Source: Rosa chinensis
Taxonomy: Eukaryota; Streptophyta; Magnoliopsida; Rosales; Rosaceae
Assembly: GCF_002994745.2 (NCBI RefSeq)
Contig: NC_037093.1
Location: 47,968,384-48,032,383, forward strand
DNA length: 64,000 bases
Direction: 5' to 3'
The translations under genes and the position numbers were made by a program. Of this stretch, positions 1 through 12,144 are shown piece after piece; position 1 is the first letter of the stretch; the number at the start of each line of letters is the position of its first letter. Under the pieces are notes generated by a model. It ran no database searches. It was not told where the DNA came from and saw nothing but the letters and a program-made list of their open reading frames with translations.

Positions 1-1829
1 ATCATTAAAAATGATTTCAGAGTCACGTCCCCATCTACTCCTAACTCCATTGAGTCCACAAATATGCCTTCTATTGCTTCAGTTCCCTATCAACCAAAAT
101 TTTATCATACCATAAAAAAAGGATTTAGTAGACTGACTTGTCGTATAATGTACTAGCAAATAACAGTTAAAATTATTCATGTACTAAATTTCTTATAGTA
201 TTTTTGGTCAAGACATGTTTGACGTCTTCAAGAAGCCACAACCTACTGCACCTGCCAGGCTCATTAGGAGATTCCAGGCGGACAATTTCGTGACCCATTT
301 CTCTGAGCAAATCATGCATCCATAATCTTCCATCTGAAAGAGTTAGGAGGGATCTTTCAATGAGGACTTTTATTCCAACAATTGCAAAGAAAACGCAACT
401 GGTTAGTGCTTTTGTTACTCTTTGTCCTGTACATTAAAGAAACATGCAATATCTAGGAATATTTTCTTCTCTTCAGGATCTAGATCCTTATAACTTATTT
501 TAAGTATGTCAAAAATTTCCAAGTTACAAACTCTTCCTAGTTTTCTCAGTGCACTGTCCCATTCAATTAGACCCCTTCCATGCAAAAAAGAATCCAGTAC
601 TACAAGAGCTAAAGGAAGGCCTTTGGCATAATTTATAACAGATTCAGACAAACGAAAAATTCTTCTTTAGGGTAAACTCTTTTGATTGCTTTCCGGCTAA
701 AAAGCTGAAGAGAATCAGATAATCTAATTCTTCGACCTTCAATCTTCTCTCCACTCCATGTCCAATCAACAAATGCTCATTTCTAGTTGTGATAAGAATT
801 CTACTCCCTGGACCAAACCACTCTGGGTCTCCTGCCAAATATTCTAGATGACCTGGATGGTTCACATCATCAAGAATGAGAAGAACTCTTTTGTCACCTA
901 ACAACCTCCTTATAATCATGTGTCCTTCATGAAGGTCTGATATGTTGGCCTTCTTTGTCCAAATCCCAGAGAGAAGTTGCTTTTGTAAATTAAGTGGACC
1001 ACTTTTTTCAACAGAGTTTCTAACATCAGTAAGAAGGAAACTGAATTGAAATTCACGAGAGATTCTCTCATACACCGCTCTTACCATAGCAATCTCACCA
1101 ATCCCGTCCATTCCCCATATACCAATGAAGCGGACGTGATCCACCCCTACATCTAAAAGGACATTGACTGGCTGGAATCTTGAGTAAAGTCCAACTAGAT
1201 TTTCTGCATAACTGAATGATGTAGGTTGCAATCTTCTCCATATAACTTCAACAATATGTCTAATGAGCTATGATTCATACCTACAACACATAATAGATTA
1301 AACTCATCAGGTTATTGACATGAAGATTTAGTTTATGAAGATGTCTCTACATTGCAGTCGATTTCTTTTATATCATTGTAATGTCATTTAAAAAGCCTCA
1401 GACGCTGAATTTATTATCTGCCTATATTATTTTTGAATAACATAATGAAAAGCTAGCGCAAAATTAATTGTTGTAAAGCAAAGGAAAGTGAAAAAAAAAA
1501 AAAAAAAAACCCATATGTAATATGTATACGATTCTATTGAATTCCACCCAGAGAAACTTGCCACTTCAGTTAACGCAGATCTCCACCTCTGCACTTTCCC
1601 TTTGCCATCCTTAACCTTTCTTCATGATTTGCAAAGGCTCTTTTAAAACTCCCTGTTTGCTTTCTTACATCAGAGGGATCAACATCATAGAAAATTGGCA
1701 GCACAGTTCCTTTTGCTTCCATGCATTCAAGAATTCTCACTAGTTCATCCAAGCACCATGTTGACGATGCATAATTTTGTGAGATAACAATGAGAGCAAA
1801 TCTCAATTCTTCAATTGCAGCAAAAAGTG

Positions 1830-3407
1830 TGTTGATGTCATAATTTGGTTCACCAAATACTTTTGACTTTTCAACCTACTCCACGTAGGACACGTTGAAA
1901 TGTCAAAGAGTCCACGCAAGACTCCGACTTTTCAACGCACTTAAACATTTCGTCAAGAAAGAAAAGATAATCCTAAGACGGAAATAACCATGGCTAGTGA
2001 GATACTTCACTTTGGTACTCCAAGTCTTCAACCTTGGATGGTCACCATATGTTTGATTCACCATCTTAGATGACACGACAAAAGCATATCATGACCTCAC
2101 TATCAGGGAAACATAATCCAAAGGAATCAAGAGACTCAACCCCCAAGAACAAGAGTTTGACCTCCAAGCTTAAAACCCTCGACCTCTAAGGATCATGACC
2201 ACAAGCTCCAAAGCTAAAGCATCGACCTCCAGGTTCACAATTAGTAGTTATCATGAAGAGACATGTAGCACCAATTAAGGCCAAATCTCACCAACTATGC
2301 CAAGCGTCGAATTCTGACATGAAGCATGGCTCTTAGGCATGGCCTAAGAGTAATTCAAGGAAAAGGGAAGCTTGGATAGACGACACCTGTCTCTTGACCC
2401 TTCACCGACCAAATCAGACCACAACGTGGTGACACGTGTCACTGAATCTGTCAAACCCATACCTTGGAGCGTCAGTAAGCAGGAATTACGAGCTGACACC
2501 CCGATTTTAGGGAAGACCCCATACCGTCCCTTTCCACCTTAACTACTCCTTCTACAAATATCAATCCTTCACAAGCAGAAGGGGGGACTTATTCAACTCT
2601 TTCTTCTCTCCCAAAGCTATGCCAAAATGCATAATCTCTTCTCTCTCTTTCTCTATTGACATGTCAACTTCATTCTTATGTCATAATGCTTAAGCATCAT
2701 TCTTTCTTCTCCAATCTCCATAAATGTTCAAACACACTTATCTAACTTAGGCATCAGAGTGTGTTTGGCCGGCCTTAGGCTAGTTATCCGATAACCTTCC
2801 ATCTCTTCACATTTGCAGGTCTTTTCTATGGAGCTTCGCCAACTCAAGGAATTGGATGCCCAACGTCAGGTGGAGGATATTGTATGCCCGAGCCAGACAG
2901 GATGCTTAAGAGGAGGTTGATATACGTCCAAGCCACAGATTAGATGCCCAATGTCAAGCGGAGGAATCCCGAGACGTCAAGTGAAGGAAGCCTGAGACCA
3001 GACTATCAGTTTCACCGAACAAATAAGCTTGGACGCCCAACATCAAGCAAAGGAAGCCCAGGGCAAGACCATTTGCTTCACCCAAAAAAGGAGCATGGAG
3101 GCCCAACATCAAGCGAAGGAAGCCCAAGGCCAAACTTTCTGTTTCACCTAACAAGGGAGCTTGGATGCCCAACATCAAGCAAAAGAAGCCCGATGCCATA
3201 CATTCATTCACAAGAGGTGGACGATCAAGACTAGGCATAGGACTACCAGGGCATACCGTCAGTCACAAGTAGACGACCAAAGCTACTCATGTAGTCAAAC
3301 TAATCGAAGGAAAAGATAGGCCCACTTGAAGAAAACAACCCACCACTTTACACTTGGATTTCAACGGATCTTCCGTTGACTCGCTGATGCCGAAATTGGC
3401 ACCAACA
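1830..3407. mobile_element. Solo LTR (1578 bp) inserted in TIR exon
   Basis: The element begins TGTTG and ends CAACA, the TG...CA termini of LTRs. It is flanked by a perfect 5-bp target-site duplication, AAGTG, at 1825-1829 and 3408-3412. The uninterrupted site is visible in copy B near 21005. No gag-pol coding is present, so this is best read as a solo LTR left by recombination of a long-LTR retrotransposon, probably Gypsy. It contains a short tandem array at 2969-3232. A compact non-autonomous element with very short LTRs is a less likely alternative. Confidence 0.85.
2969..3232. repeat. 66-bp tandem repeat, about 4 units, inside the solo LTR
   Basis: Units recur with a 66-bp period; the shared core TCAAG falls at 2977, 3043, 3109 and 3175. 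Because 66 is divisible by 3, open frames persist on both strands here. They are a repeat artefact and show no protein family features. Confidence 0.8.
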
Positions 3408-4031
3408 AAGTGCTAGATAAATAGCTTCCCTTTTTTGAAGTTCAGGATCATCCCTGAAAGTTATGATTCCTTGACATTCCAATGCAGTGTATAAGTGGGC
3501 TGTACAAGCCTTGCGAGTGTCATCGCCTCTAAAGCTCAGAAAAACATCATATTTCCACTGAGGAGTTGAATGGGGGAAAGATGTAGAGATTCTTTGTATG
3601 CTCATTTCCAATGAAGCCTACTTTTTCTACTTGTAGAAGAGTAAGTGTCCAAGTACTATATATAGATATGAGTAACCTGAGAAGCTTTCAACACTTGCTA
3701 TTTCAAAGTTTGGGGATCGAAAACATGCATTTGTGTTTCCTGGTTTCTCTTCCCTACTGCATAAAACCTAGAAAAGATTAATAATTTCCCTACTACATAA
3801 ATAAATATTCATTCTAACAAGAGTTGTGTAATTGACTACGGAGCAACAAAAAATTGGCTGGTTTGGTTTTTGTGGTCGATTTTTATTCCTTTGCTTTCTG
3901 TCGTTCCGGTATCTAAATACACAGACACACACAACACTAGCTCTTTGTAAACTAGAAAGAAACATAATTGAGAAAACGATTGGTGTCAAAACGATTCATT
4001 GAAAGGCAGTTGAACACATTCTTATTTTTCT

Positions 4032-4711
4032 TATTTTGAGCTGAAACCCCTCGACAGTTAAAATTAGAAGTTTAGGGACTAAATTTATTTTGGACCCAAA
4101 CTACGTAGTAGTCAGTATTTAGCCCTTTTTTTTAACTTCTTTGTTAAATCAAATGCAAAATCAAGCACAAAAATTAAAGTGATTTGTGGTCAGAGGGCCG
4201 TCAATCATCTATAACCCAATCTTCTTCTTCTATAGAATTAAAAAAAAAAAAAAATCTTCCATTCAATTTCAATTCTACCATCAATCGTAGAAACAAATAA
4301 AGTTCGGATGCTTCCCAACTTCCAAAGAAACAAAGAAAAATGGGAAGAGAGAGAGGCACAGAGATAGAAGAACAAGAAGAGAATTAACAAAGTAAAATAA
4401 AAAAAATAATTGAAAAATAGTTTTTTGTGTAAAATATTATTATAACCCCACAAAATACTGCACCACACGTTATCAATTTTAACAAAAAGTTACAAAAAAT
4501 TAAACCGATGTATCAAATTGATTTGTTTTTAAAACTTTAGGTATCATTTTGATCACCTTTGAAAGTTGGGTATCAAGTTGATTTGTTTTCAAAAATTTAG
4601 GTATCATTTTGATCACTTTTAAAAATTTAGGTATCATTTTGATCACTTTTGAAAGTGAGGATCATTTTATCCGGTGGATAAAAGTTTTGACCCTGGTGGT
4701 GGGTTTTACTC
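4032..4711. other. Copy-A-specific insertion, unclassified
   Basis: Copy B continues directly from the block ending near 4030 to the block starting near 4712 with a different, shorter spacer. The A-specific DNA is A/T-rich. At about 4514-4665 it holds several tandem copies of a short motif (GTATCATTTTGATCAC-like) with A/T-rich spacers. No open frame of interest and no clear terminal repeats were found. Confidence 0.5.
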
Positions 4712-4952
4712 TAAAGCTAATGAGTGCCAAGTATACTGTCTGTTCCATACTTTCATAAGAAATTCGGCATATAAATCCATGATGAATTAGAAGTACTAAC
4801 TAGAGAAAAAGACAACAAAAAAGATAAACAGAGAACAGAAACATAGCAACATATGTAAGCAAATTAAAATTGTAAAAACAAACGCAAAGATCAGATAGAA
4901 ATCAGTTGGAGCTTAATTGGGTTTCGTGGGAATTTGAAGTTGGGATCGGATC

Positions 4953-5056
4953 GACTTCAAATATAGCAGTTTTTGATCAATCGATGTTCAAGAATGAATA
5001 GAAGCAAAGTGGTGAGGGACTTCAAATATAGCAGTTTTTGATCAATCGATGTCCAA
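4953..5056. repeat. 65-bp partial tandem duplication
   Basis: The segment starting GACTTCAAATATAGC at 4953 recurs at 5018, a 65-bp period. Copy B carries it once near 22028. This is a small local duplication confined to copy A. Confidence 0.75.
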
Positions 5057-5470
5057 CAATCAAATTGTTATTCAATGAGGCAGATGGTAATTAGAATGAT
5101 TCGTGATTTAGGCATCTGTTTATCTTTCTTATTTTTCACTTGTTTTCTGGTTAATCATTGTGTTTCTATGAATCATTCTTGTGTTTATTTAAAAAAAAAA
5201 ATCACTCTTGTGTATCAAACTAAAATCCAAGTTCATGATTAAGAAGCTGCATGTTCATATATAGTTTTTTTTTTCCTTCTTTTTTTTTTTGGGTCTGGTC
5301 TGTGAAGACTTGAGCAACTTCAGCGCAGCGAAGACGTCTCCAAGGAAAAAAAATTAGAAAAGTTTATTCCGGCTGCCACATCATTCCAACCCAGAAGTCT
5401 CCAAAAAATAGAAGCTTCTAATTTAAAATACTTCTCTTTTTTTTTTTTTTGAGAAGAATGAAAGACTAAT

Positions 5471-7169
5471 TCATTGATGGGAATCATTACAATCAGAGAT
5501 TACAATAGTCTCCACACTTGGAGGAATATTGGTAAAAAAATTCACACTAAACTGCCCAACTTTGGCCTCTTGCGCTAGAGTATGCGCCACTAAATTAGAC
5601 TGATGATTGCCATAACTTACTCTTGCACCTAGAGCAACATGCAACAGGGCTCGCAAATCAGTTAACAGGAAACCCAGGTCCAAGTGGTCTAGGGAAGAGC
5701 CATGTACAGCCTGTACTAAATCCATGCAGTCAAATTCGACCAACAAAGGGGTAAGTTGGTGATCAAGTGCTAATTGTACACCTTGAATTAGAGCCAGCAG
5801 TTCCGCATGCCTAGGTGAGTTAGCCACCCCCAGAGTGTGATGAAAACCCCCCACAACAGAGCCTTCGTGATCCCAAAAGATCCCTCCCAACCCAGCCAAA
5901 CCTGTATCCAAATTAAAAGCAGCAGCCACATTAAGTTTAATAAATCCGACTAGAGGTTTACACAACTTATGTAGGCCCCATGGACCATTATCACGAACAG
6001 GATGAGAATGAGCAGCTTGATAGTCTTTCCACCATCCCATAGTCATAGGCACGATTTCATGAGTGGGTTTACAATCATCATCCCAAATCCGTGAATTCTT
6101 GTTCCGCCAAGTAGCCCAAATCAACATTAACAAAGGAAAAAAGGCCGCAGGAGTGAGAGTATAGATAGCTATCAACTAGTCTGCCACACAGGATGCATTA
6201 ATAAGAGTGGGAATATTAGCTACTTGAAGAATGCTTACTGCATAAGGACAATCCTGAAGAGCATGGATAGGAGATTCCACTTCTTCATCACAAAATAGGC
6301 ATTGGGTATCAATATCAATACCTCTTTCACTAAACCGACTTCGTGTAGGAAGAATATTGGAGGCTGCCTTCCATGCACACACCTTCACATTCCCTGGTAC
6401 CTGAGCTTGCCAAAGTTGCTTCCAGAGAATGGCACTAGGGTTAGGAGTAGAAGCACCATCCTCCAGAATTCTCCCCCTAGCAATATGATACGTAGACTTC
6501 ACAGTAAACTTTCCCTTCTTATTACCAACCCCCCCCCCCCCCCCCCCCCCCAAAATCCACCGATCCCCATGGTTGTGGGGACTCAAAGGCAACGCCTGAA
6601 TTTTTTGAACAATATTCAGTGGAAATAAGTTCGATAAAAGCGGTAAATTCCACACACCTGGAGAAAGAAACAAGTCGGCCACCACTGTAGCATTTGCTGA
6701 CCGAAAAGAGCTGAGGTCTTCTCCCATTAGCCATGGGTCCGACCAAATATTGGTTGGCATGCCATGTCCAACATGGCAGTGAATACAAGCCCGAAGGATA
6801 TCTCTGCCCTGCAAAATACTCCTCCAAGCATAAGAGGGCTGGTCACCCAAGGAGGCTTCCCAAAAATTACAATGGGGAAAATAAATAGCTTTGAACAGCT
6901 GCCGGATTAACGAATCAGGGTTTTGAAGGAGCCGCCATCCTTGTTTCACTAACATATATAGCCAGATTAAAAGCAAATAAGTGACGAAAACCCATACCTC
7001 CCATGCTTTTTGGTTTGCATAAATCATCCCATGCTCGCCAATGCATAGCCCCCTTCTCCTCCATACTACCCCACCAAAATTGGGCACACAGTTGATGGAG
7101 CTCCTGGATAAGAGATTGAGGTAGCAGATAACAATTCATAGTGTATAGAGGCATTGCCTGAGCCACCAC
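5471..7169 (-). pseudogene. LINE zf-RVT and RNase H (RVT_3) remnant
   Basis: From 7169 downwards there is the zf-RVT region (FWWGS, W.DLCKPKSMGGMGF, then HCHVGHGMPTNIWSDPW and a C-terminal CLFCDEEVESPIHAL zinc motif). An RNase H-like domain follows at 6175-5471, containing HAELLAL and ANSPRHAE-type motifs. The first catalytic Asp, usually in KLNVDA, reads KLNVAA. The two parts abut at a stop at 6176. A poly-G/poly-C tract at 6529-6551 disrupts the coding sense. Confidence 0.88.
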
Positions 7170-7351
7170 CTTTATTAGAAACTCCCTACCTGCACTACTC
7201 AGTAACTTAGATATCCAGCCTATCAGTTTCTTAGATAATTTATTTTAATAAAAGAAAAAGTCTCAGTCTTGGAGCGTCCCACGAGAGTTGGAATACCCAG
7301 ATATTTTTCGTGTCTTGACAGCACCTGTACCCCCAAAATTTGTGCCAAGTT

Positions 7352-8694
7352 TTAGCGCAGGTGAGGAAGAACACTACCACTAAACACCACATTACTTTTC
7401 TGTAGATTCACTTGCTGACCAGATGCTTCCTCATAGGTATTAAGCAAGTGACGAATCCTGTGACAATCCTCAGGGCTAGTAAAAGAATACAACATACTGT
7501 CATTAGCAAAGAGTAGATGGCTGATCATATATGCTAATCGCAAATACGAAGGCCCTGCCAACTTCCTTTCGAGACCGCATGAGAGATGAGAGCAAATAAA
7601 CCCTCAGCACACAAAAGGAATAAATAGGGTGAAATAGGGTCCCCTTGCCTTAATCCCCATTGAGGAGTAATAAACCCCTTAGGTACCCCATTCACAAGAA
7701 AAGAGTAGTGTACCGTCGAAAGGAAAAACATGATCAAGTCATCCCACTGAGTAGTGAAACCCATCTTTAACATGATCCGACGCAAGAAGCTCCATTCCAG
7801 CTTGTCATAGGCCTTGCTAATATCTAATTTGAGGGCCAAGAAACCTTCTTGTCCACGCCTGAGCTTATGCATATAGTGGGCCGTCTCTGAGGCCACCAGA
7901 GTATTGTCAGAAATCAATCTGTCAGGCACAAACGCACTCTGTTGGGGAGAAATAATGGTCGGTAAAAGTTTTTTACCCTTAGCCACAACCTTGGAAGCAA
8001 TCTTATACAACACATTGCATAAAGCTATGGGTCTCAAATGCGACATAGTCGTTACTTCCTTAACTTTTGGGATTAACACTACATGAGTAAAGTTCAAGTC
8101 CGGGGGCATCTCCATCCTAGTCAACATTGAGATAACTGCATTGCTAAACTCATGCCCAACCAAATCCCAATATTTTTGAAAGAAAAAAGGAGATATGCCA
8201 TCAGGCCCTGGAGCCTTAGAAGGATGCATTTGGAAGAGCGTGTCACGGACTTCCTCCATAGTATAAGGGGCCAACAGAGAACCATTCATAGGCGCCATAA
8301 CTCTAGGTGAGATGGCCTGGAGTACCGTATCTTGAGCTACCAAGACAGAGGGTTGGGAGCTAAACACTGACTGAAAATACTCCAAAACAACGTTCTCTAT
8401 CCCTAGAGAAGACTCCTGCCAAGTACCATCCTGATCAAAAAGCCCTTTAATTCTATTCTTCTGAAGTCGATTAGAAGCGCACCTATGAAAGTATTTTGTG
8501 TCTCTGTTACCTTCCTTGAGCCAAAGCTCTCTTGATCTTTGGCGCCAGTATGTTTCATCAATAGACATTAACTCATTCAACTTTTTAGATAGCTGCAACT
8601 TGGCCTCGTGGTCTTGCGGATCATACGGCTTTTGCAACAAGTCATTGAGCTGAGAACGAATCACCTCCACATCATTCCTCCGACTCCGGAACAC
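7352..8694 (-). pseudogene. LINE reverse transcriptase remnant
   Basis: The main frame (8694 to 7534) contains linker and fingers motifs such as WLKEGNRDTKYFH, PSKAPGPDGI, RPIALCNVLYKI and LKLDISKAYDKLEW, ending near LRQGDPISPYLF. The palm continues in another frame (7561 to 7352), where the catalytic motif reads FANDS instead of FADDS. One of the two metal-binding aspartates is therefore replaced by Asn at 7502-7504. The frameshift plus the lost Asp predict no polymerase activity. Confidence 0.92.
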
Positions 8695-8854
8695 AGTACA
8701 ATCCCATGCAAGTAGCTGCTGGCCAACCCCCTTAATCTTCCGACAGATATGCAGTAGGGTCCCCGATAGAAGGTTCGTTCCATGCTTCCTCTACCTTTTA
8801 AGAAAAACCTTCATGGGTGCACCACATCTCCTCAAAGCAAAACTGTCTTCTCCG

Positions 8855-9622
8855 TCACTCATTTACCTGTGGAACACAGTGTATTTCCAATTGTCTAAAC
8901 CCTAAACCCAGTAACAGAGGAACATGGTCTGACCAGCTAGGGTGCAAATGCACAACTCTCGAAAAACGGAAAGCAGCCCACCACTTCGAGGAAGTAATGC
9001 ACCTGTCCAGCTTCTCTTTTGTCCCTGAATCACACCAAGTATACAAACCTCCAGCAGCTCCTATGTCATCCAAATGATAGTCTGTCAATGCTTGACAGAA
9101 GACCTGCATCTGCCCCAGACTCTGAAGCCTCCCACCTGATTTCTCCCCCAATTCCAAAATCTCATTAAAATCCCCTGCGACAACCCACTTTTCTAGCGGA
9201 TCCTGGGCTAAAGATCAAAGCAAATCCCACGAAATGTGATGTTGACAGGTCTCCGGATGGCCGTAGAAACCGGTAAAACGCCACTCCACGTTGTCTGGAC
9301 CCTTCACTACCGCGTCAATGAAGTAGCGATCAACCATTCTGACATTGACGATGATGGAGTCATCCCACAACAAAGCTAACCCGCCTGCTCAGTCAACACG
9401 ATCAAAGTGGGCAATCTGAGAAAGGCAAACCGATTTTAAAAGCGACTGGTGCTGCTGTTTAGTGCAATGAGTCTCACTGAGAAAAACCAAACAAGCCTTG
9501 TGCTTCTGGATCAACGACTTGAGGGCATAACGAGTTTTATTATTCACTATCCCTTGACAGTTCCAAATCAGACAGTTCATGATGACAGGAACAAGGTGAC
9601 AGGCACCTGCTGGCGCCGGCAA
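8855..9622 (-). pseudogene. LINE endonuclease (APE-type) remnant
   Basis: The N-terminal part reads MNCLIWNCQGI with a downstream FLSETHC motif, typical of the start of plant LINE endonuclease/exonuclease/phosphatase domains. A separate frame at 8855-9157 gives the ending region with SDHVPLLL, the conserved SDH catalytic motif. The two parts are in different frames with stops between them, so the enzyme is broken. Confidence 0.85.
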
Positions 9623-9949
9623 GCGGCACCGCAGAAAACTCTAGGAACCGGAGGCTCAAACCCTAGTCCGAAAAGTTCTCTATTTTTCTCTATTTCCTGT
9701 TATTCTTAAAATACCTCTCTTTAGTGAAGACTTGTTGGAAAAATTGACCACAGGAATCCTCGTGAAAGTTTCGTAGTGCTGTGCAATTTCAACAAGTCAC
9801 ACATTAGTTTATTTATAACACCACTCTTAAAATAACATAGCAGAGGTGAGGTCCTCTCATTTGGTATGGATTAATCGAGCTCACCAATTCATCCTTACTT
9901 AGATTGACTCCGAGTGGATTCGTTCTTGATGAAATTTTTTGAATAACTT

Positions 9950-11750
9950 AAGCTACTCACTAGCTACTAGAAAAACTAGCCACTGCACACGGATTCATTT
10001 GTCACAGATTTTGACACAGATGAGTATCTGTGGCTTATAGTACCCTATGATACAAAAATTTGTGTGAATTAGTAATACACACAGACACAGTGTGAAAACA
10101 AAGGGTAACATAGGAATGAAGTAAAATTGGAATGTCATTACACACGGATAGCTATGTATGAAAAAATTGATTAGACATTTGCGTCAGAAATTTTTGAACT
10201 CTATTATATTTAATTGTCCTAACACATATAGAACTCTGTGTGATTTTAATTACACACGGATATTTGTGTAAGGTTAACAATCCTGTCAAGAATCCTGTCT
10301 CATCATGTATTGTTATCACATGGCTATCCATGTGCATCTCTGTTTACACTCGAATGCTTGTGTGAGTTTTGAAGAAATAAAGTAATAAACCACTAATGCT
10401 CCTATGAATTCTGACTTGCAAATTTATTAATAATGGAAATGGAAGACTTTGTATTTAATTATCAACACTTAACCAACAGAGAGCTTCCTAGAGAAACGAC
10501 CTCAAGTCCCTAGAGCCTTCATCTTCCACAGCCAGTAATGGCGGACAGAAAGAAATCTAAGAAACCCTCAAATAACAAGCGACTGACATAATCTCCTTCG
10601 CTTCCTCCCTCGGCCTCTCAACCTCTCTCCCACCCTCAGATTCTTCAGGCTTCAATGATGTCGATTTTCGCAACCCCAAAACAAAGATTCCACCAAAACA
10701 AGAACAACTAGAAATGGCAAAGATATACCCCTCAGAATGTTCACTAGTCTCAACCTCAAATCAGAAAGTCACCTTCTTTATCCCCAAATCAGTCCCCATC
10801 TCATAAACCCCAAAAGCTCTTAGATCCGACCCAGAAAAATCCCACCTCAAAATTCCGGCGAAACCCAAACCCAGACCATGGAAGCTTTCTGGTAAAGTAG
10901 CTTTTTTTTTTCTTGACTGCTGAAGTATTTATGTTATATATTTGACTGGGTTTTTTTTAGGTTAAAATTCCTCTCTTTAATGTTATTCCTCCTCAGATCT
11001 CAGTCGTCTCCGGTCGGTTCTCGAATTACATGCAGAATTGCAGAGTCGCAACTCCGCTAGATCGTTCTCGTTCTTATATTTCTATCATGGTATGAGCTGA
11101 GTTTCTTGATTTTTAGACTCGTTATCAAATGGGTTGCTGAAACTTCATGATTGGATATTTTCCAAACTAGTCTTCGTGTTTCTTTTAATCTTCTTGATTT
11201 AATACCTGCAACTCTTTGGAATCAGTAGTCATGTGCAGATGGTCCAATGAAGAAGTAGTAGTTTGGGATCTGCCCTCCTTCACTGACTTAATCTTTGCCG
11301 TTGCAACTACCGACGTCTGGATTTAGATAATTGACTTAAGATTTCTTGTGCAATTCCTTTGCCCAAAACTTCTCTAGATCAGTTCGTCCTCCGGTAACAT
11401 GTATTTTGAAACAGGACTATGTATTGTGAAACAGTAATGAAGGATACAATAAAATATCCAAATCCAACGTAAAATACCATTCACACGGACCAATAATATA
11501 TTATAACAAAAGCTTGTCAGATTGATGCGACTAGTATTCAGCAGACGACAATAGCGTGGGACCCATCAATTTCTTTCACACGGACAAGCTTTACCGTGCA
11601 CAATCGCATTAGCGACGCTAGCAATACCTACAGATAAAATATCCGTCACTGTACTGTGTGAATTAGTAAGTTCACACGGAAATCTGTGTAAATTAAGAGA
11701 AATACACACGGATTCTGCACCGAGTGCAGTGGCTATATTTTCTAGTAGTA
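9950..11750. mobile_element. Non-autonomous CACTA-like DNA element
   Basis: This block is absent from copy B, which reads straight through near 22657. Its ends are inverted: the left holds CTACTAGAAAAACTAGCCACTGC (9963-9985) and the right holds the inverse of CTACTAGAAAATATAGCCACTGC. The motif CACACGGA recurs near both ends (about 9988, 10141, 10253, 11475, 11578, 11673, 11705), like the subterminal transposase-binding repeats of CACTA elements. No transposase is encoded. The interior (about 10500-11350) is less A/T-rich, with an ATGGCGG start-like segment, and may be captured host sequence. The exact termini and 3-bp duplication are unclear; one end no longer matches a canonical CACTA terminus. 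Confidence 0.65.
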
Positions 11751-12085
11751 TACTTCTCTTCTAACCCATTTTTTATTAGAAATCCATTCTATATTTTACA
11801 CCCTTACAATGCCCTATTTTTCCTTTCCACACAAATTCAGTATGAGAAGGAAAATTTCTTGCACCCGTTTTTGTTGGTGGGTCCACTTACCAAGAGTGCG
11901 GGCTTGTGCTCGTGCAGAGGTTCTGAGTGGCCCCCACATAAGAAAGATAACAATCTCAGAAAGAATAGCGAGCATTTGTACACGTAGATGGGTGCGATGT
12001 ATCCTGTTCGTGTTGGTTTGACAGCTGGTCTGGATCCTAGTCATCTTCGACGCCTATTAAAGCGGACATCGCTACCGATTCTGAA

Positions 12086-12144
12086 GATATTGATCATTTC
12101 CCATCCACACTTCTCTAAATTGTGGATGGAAAATGATCAATATC
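12086..12144. repeat. 24-bp stem hairpin, specific to copy A
   Basis: The arms 12086-12109 and 12121-12144 are reverse complements with one mismatch around an 11-nt loop. Copy B has the left arm near 23007 but unrelated sequence where the right arm would be, so the inverted arm arose after duplication. Confidence 0.85.

Larger units (their letters stand above)
1..3611 (-). pseudogene. TIR-NBS-LRR pseudogene (copy A), 3' part beyond window
   Basis: This is a decayed paralogue of the intact TNL at 17266-21205. The TIR exon starts at 3611 (MEMSIQRIS) and is split by a solo LTR at 1830-3407; TIR coding sequence resumes below 1829 (residues [15 protein letters not shown]). The NB-ARC exon spans about 197-1280. 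Several lesions are visible. The P-loop reads GMDGIGEIA instead of GMGGIGKTT, so the nucleotide-binding Lys is lost. There are frameshifts near 710 (after the RNBS-B region) and near 413 (after RNBS-D, CFFNVQDKE), and one near the end of the TIR exon. The exon-2 splice donor, GTAAG in copy B, reads ATAAG at 196-192. GLPLAL and the kinase-2 LLILDDVN survive. The gene cannot encode a working TNL receptor; transcription of a TIR fragment is not excluded. Confidence 0.9.
5439..9705 (-). mobile_element. 5'-truncated L1-type LINE, degenerate
   Basis: The element lies in minus orientation. Its poly-A tail appears as poly-T at 5439-5450 and its 5' end is near 9705. The target-site duplication is about 16 bp with one mismatch (5423-5438 and 9706-9721); copy B has the single empty site near 22436. 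In element order it carries endonuclease fragments, reverse transcriptase, zf-RVT and a C-terminal RNase H domain, the layout of plant L1-like LINEs. ORF1 is missing, so it is 5'-truncated. Frameshifts and stops break every domain. A 23-nt run of C (6529-6551) interrupts the zf-RVT region. Confidence 0.92.

Noticed and set aside
2944..3238. Overlapping open frames on both strands with repeated Gly/Ser/Pro units
   Set aside because: They follow the 66-bp tandem repeat inside a solo LTR; no family features.
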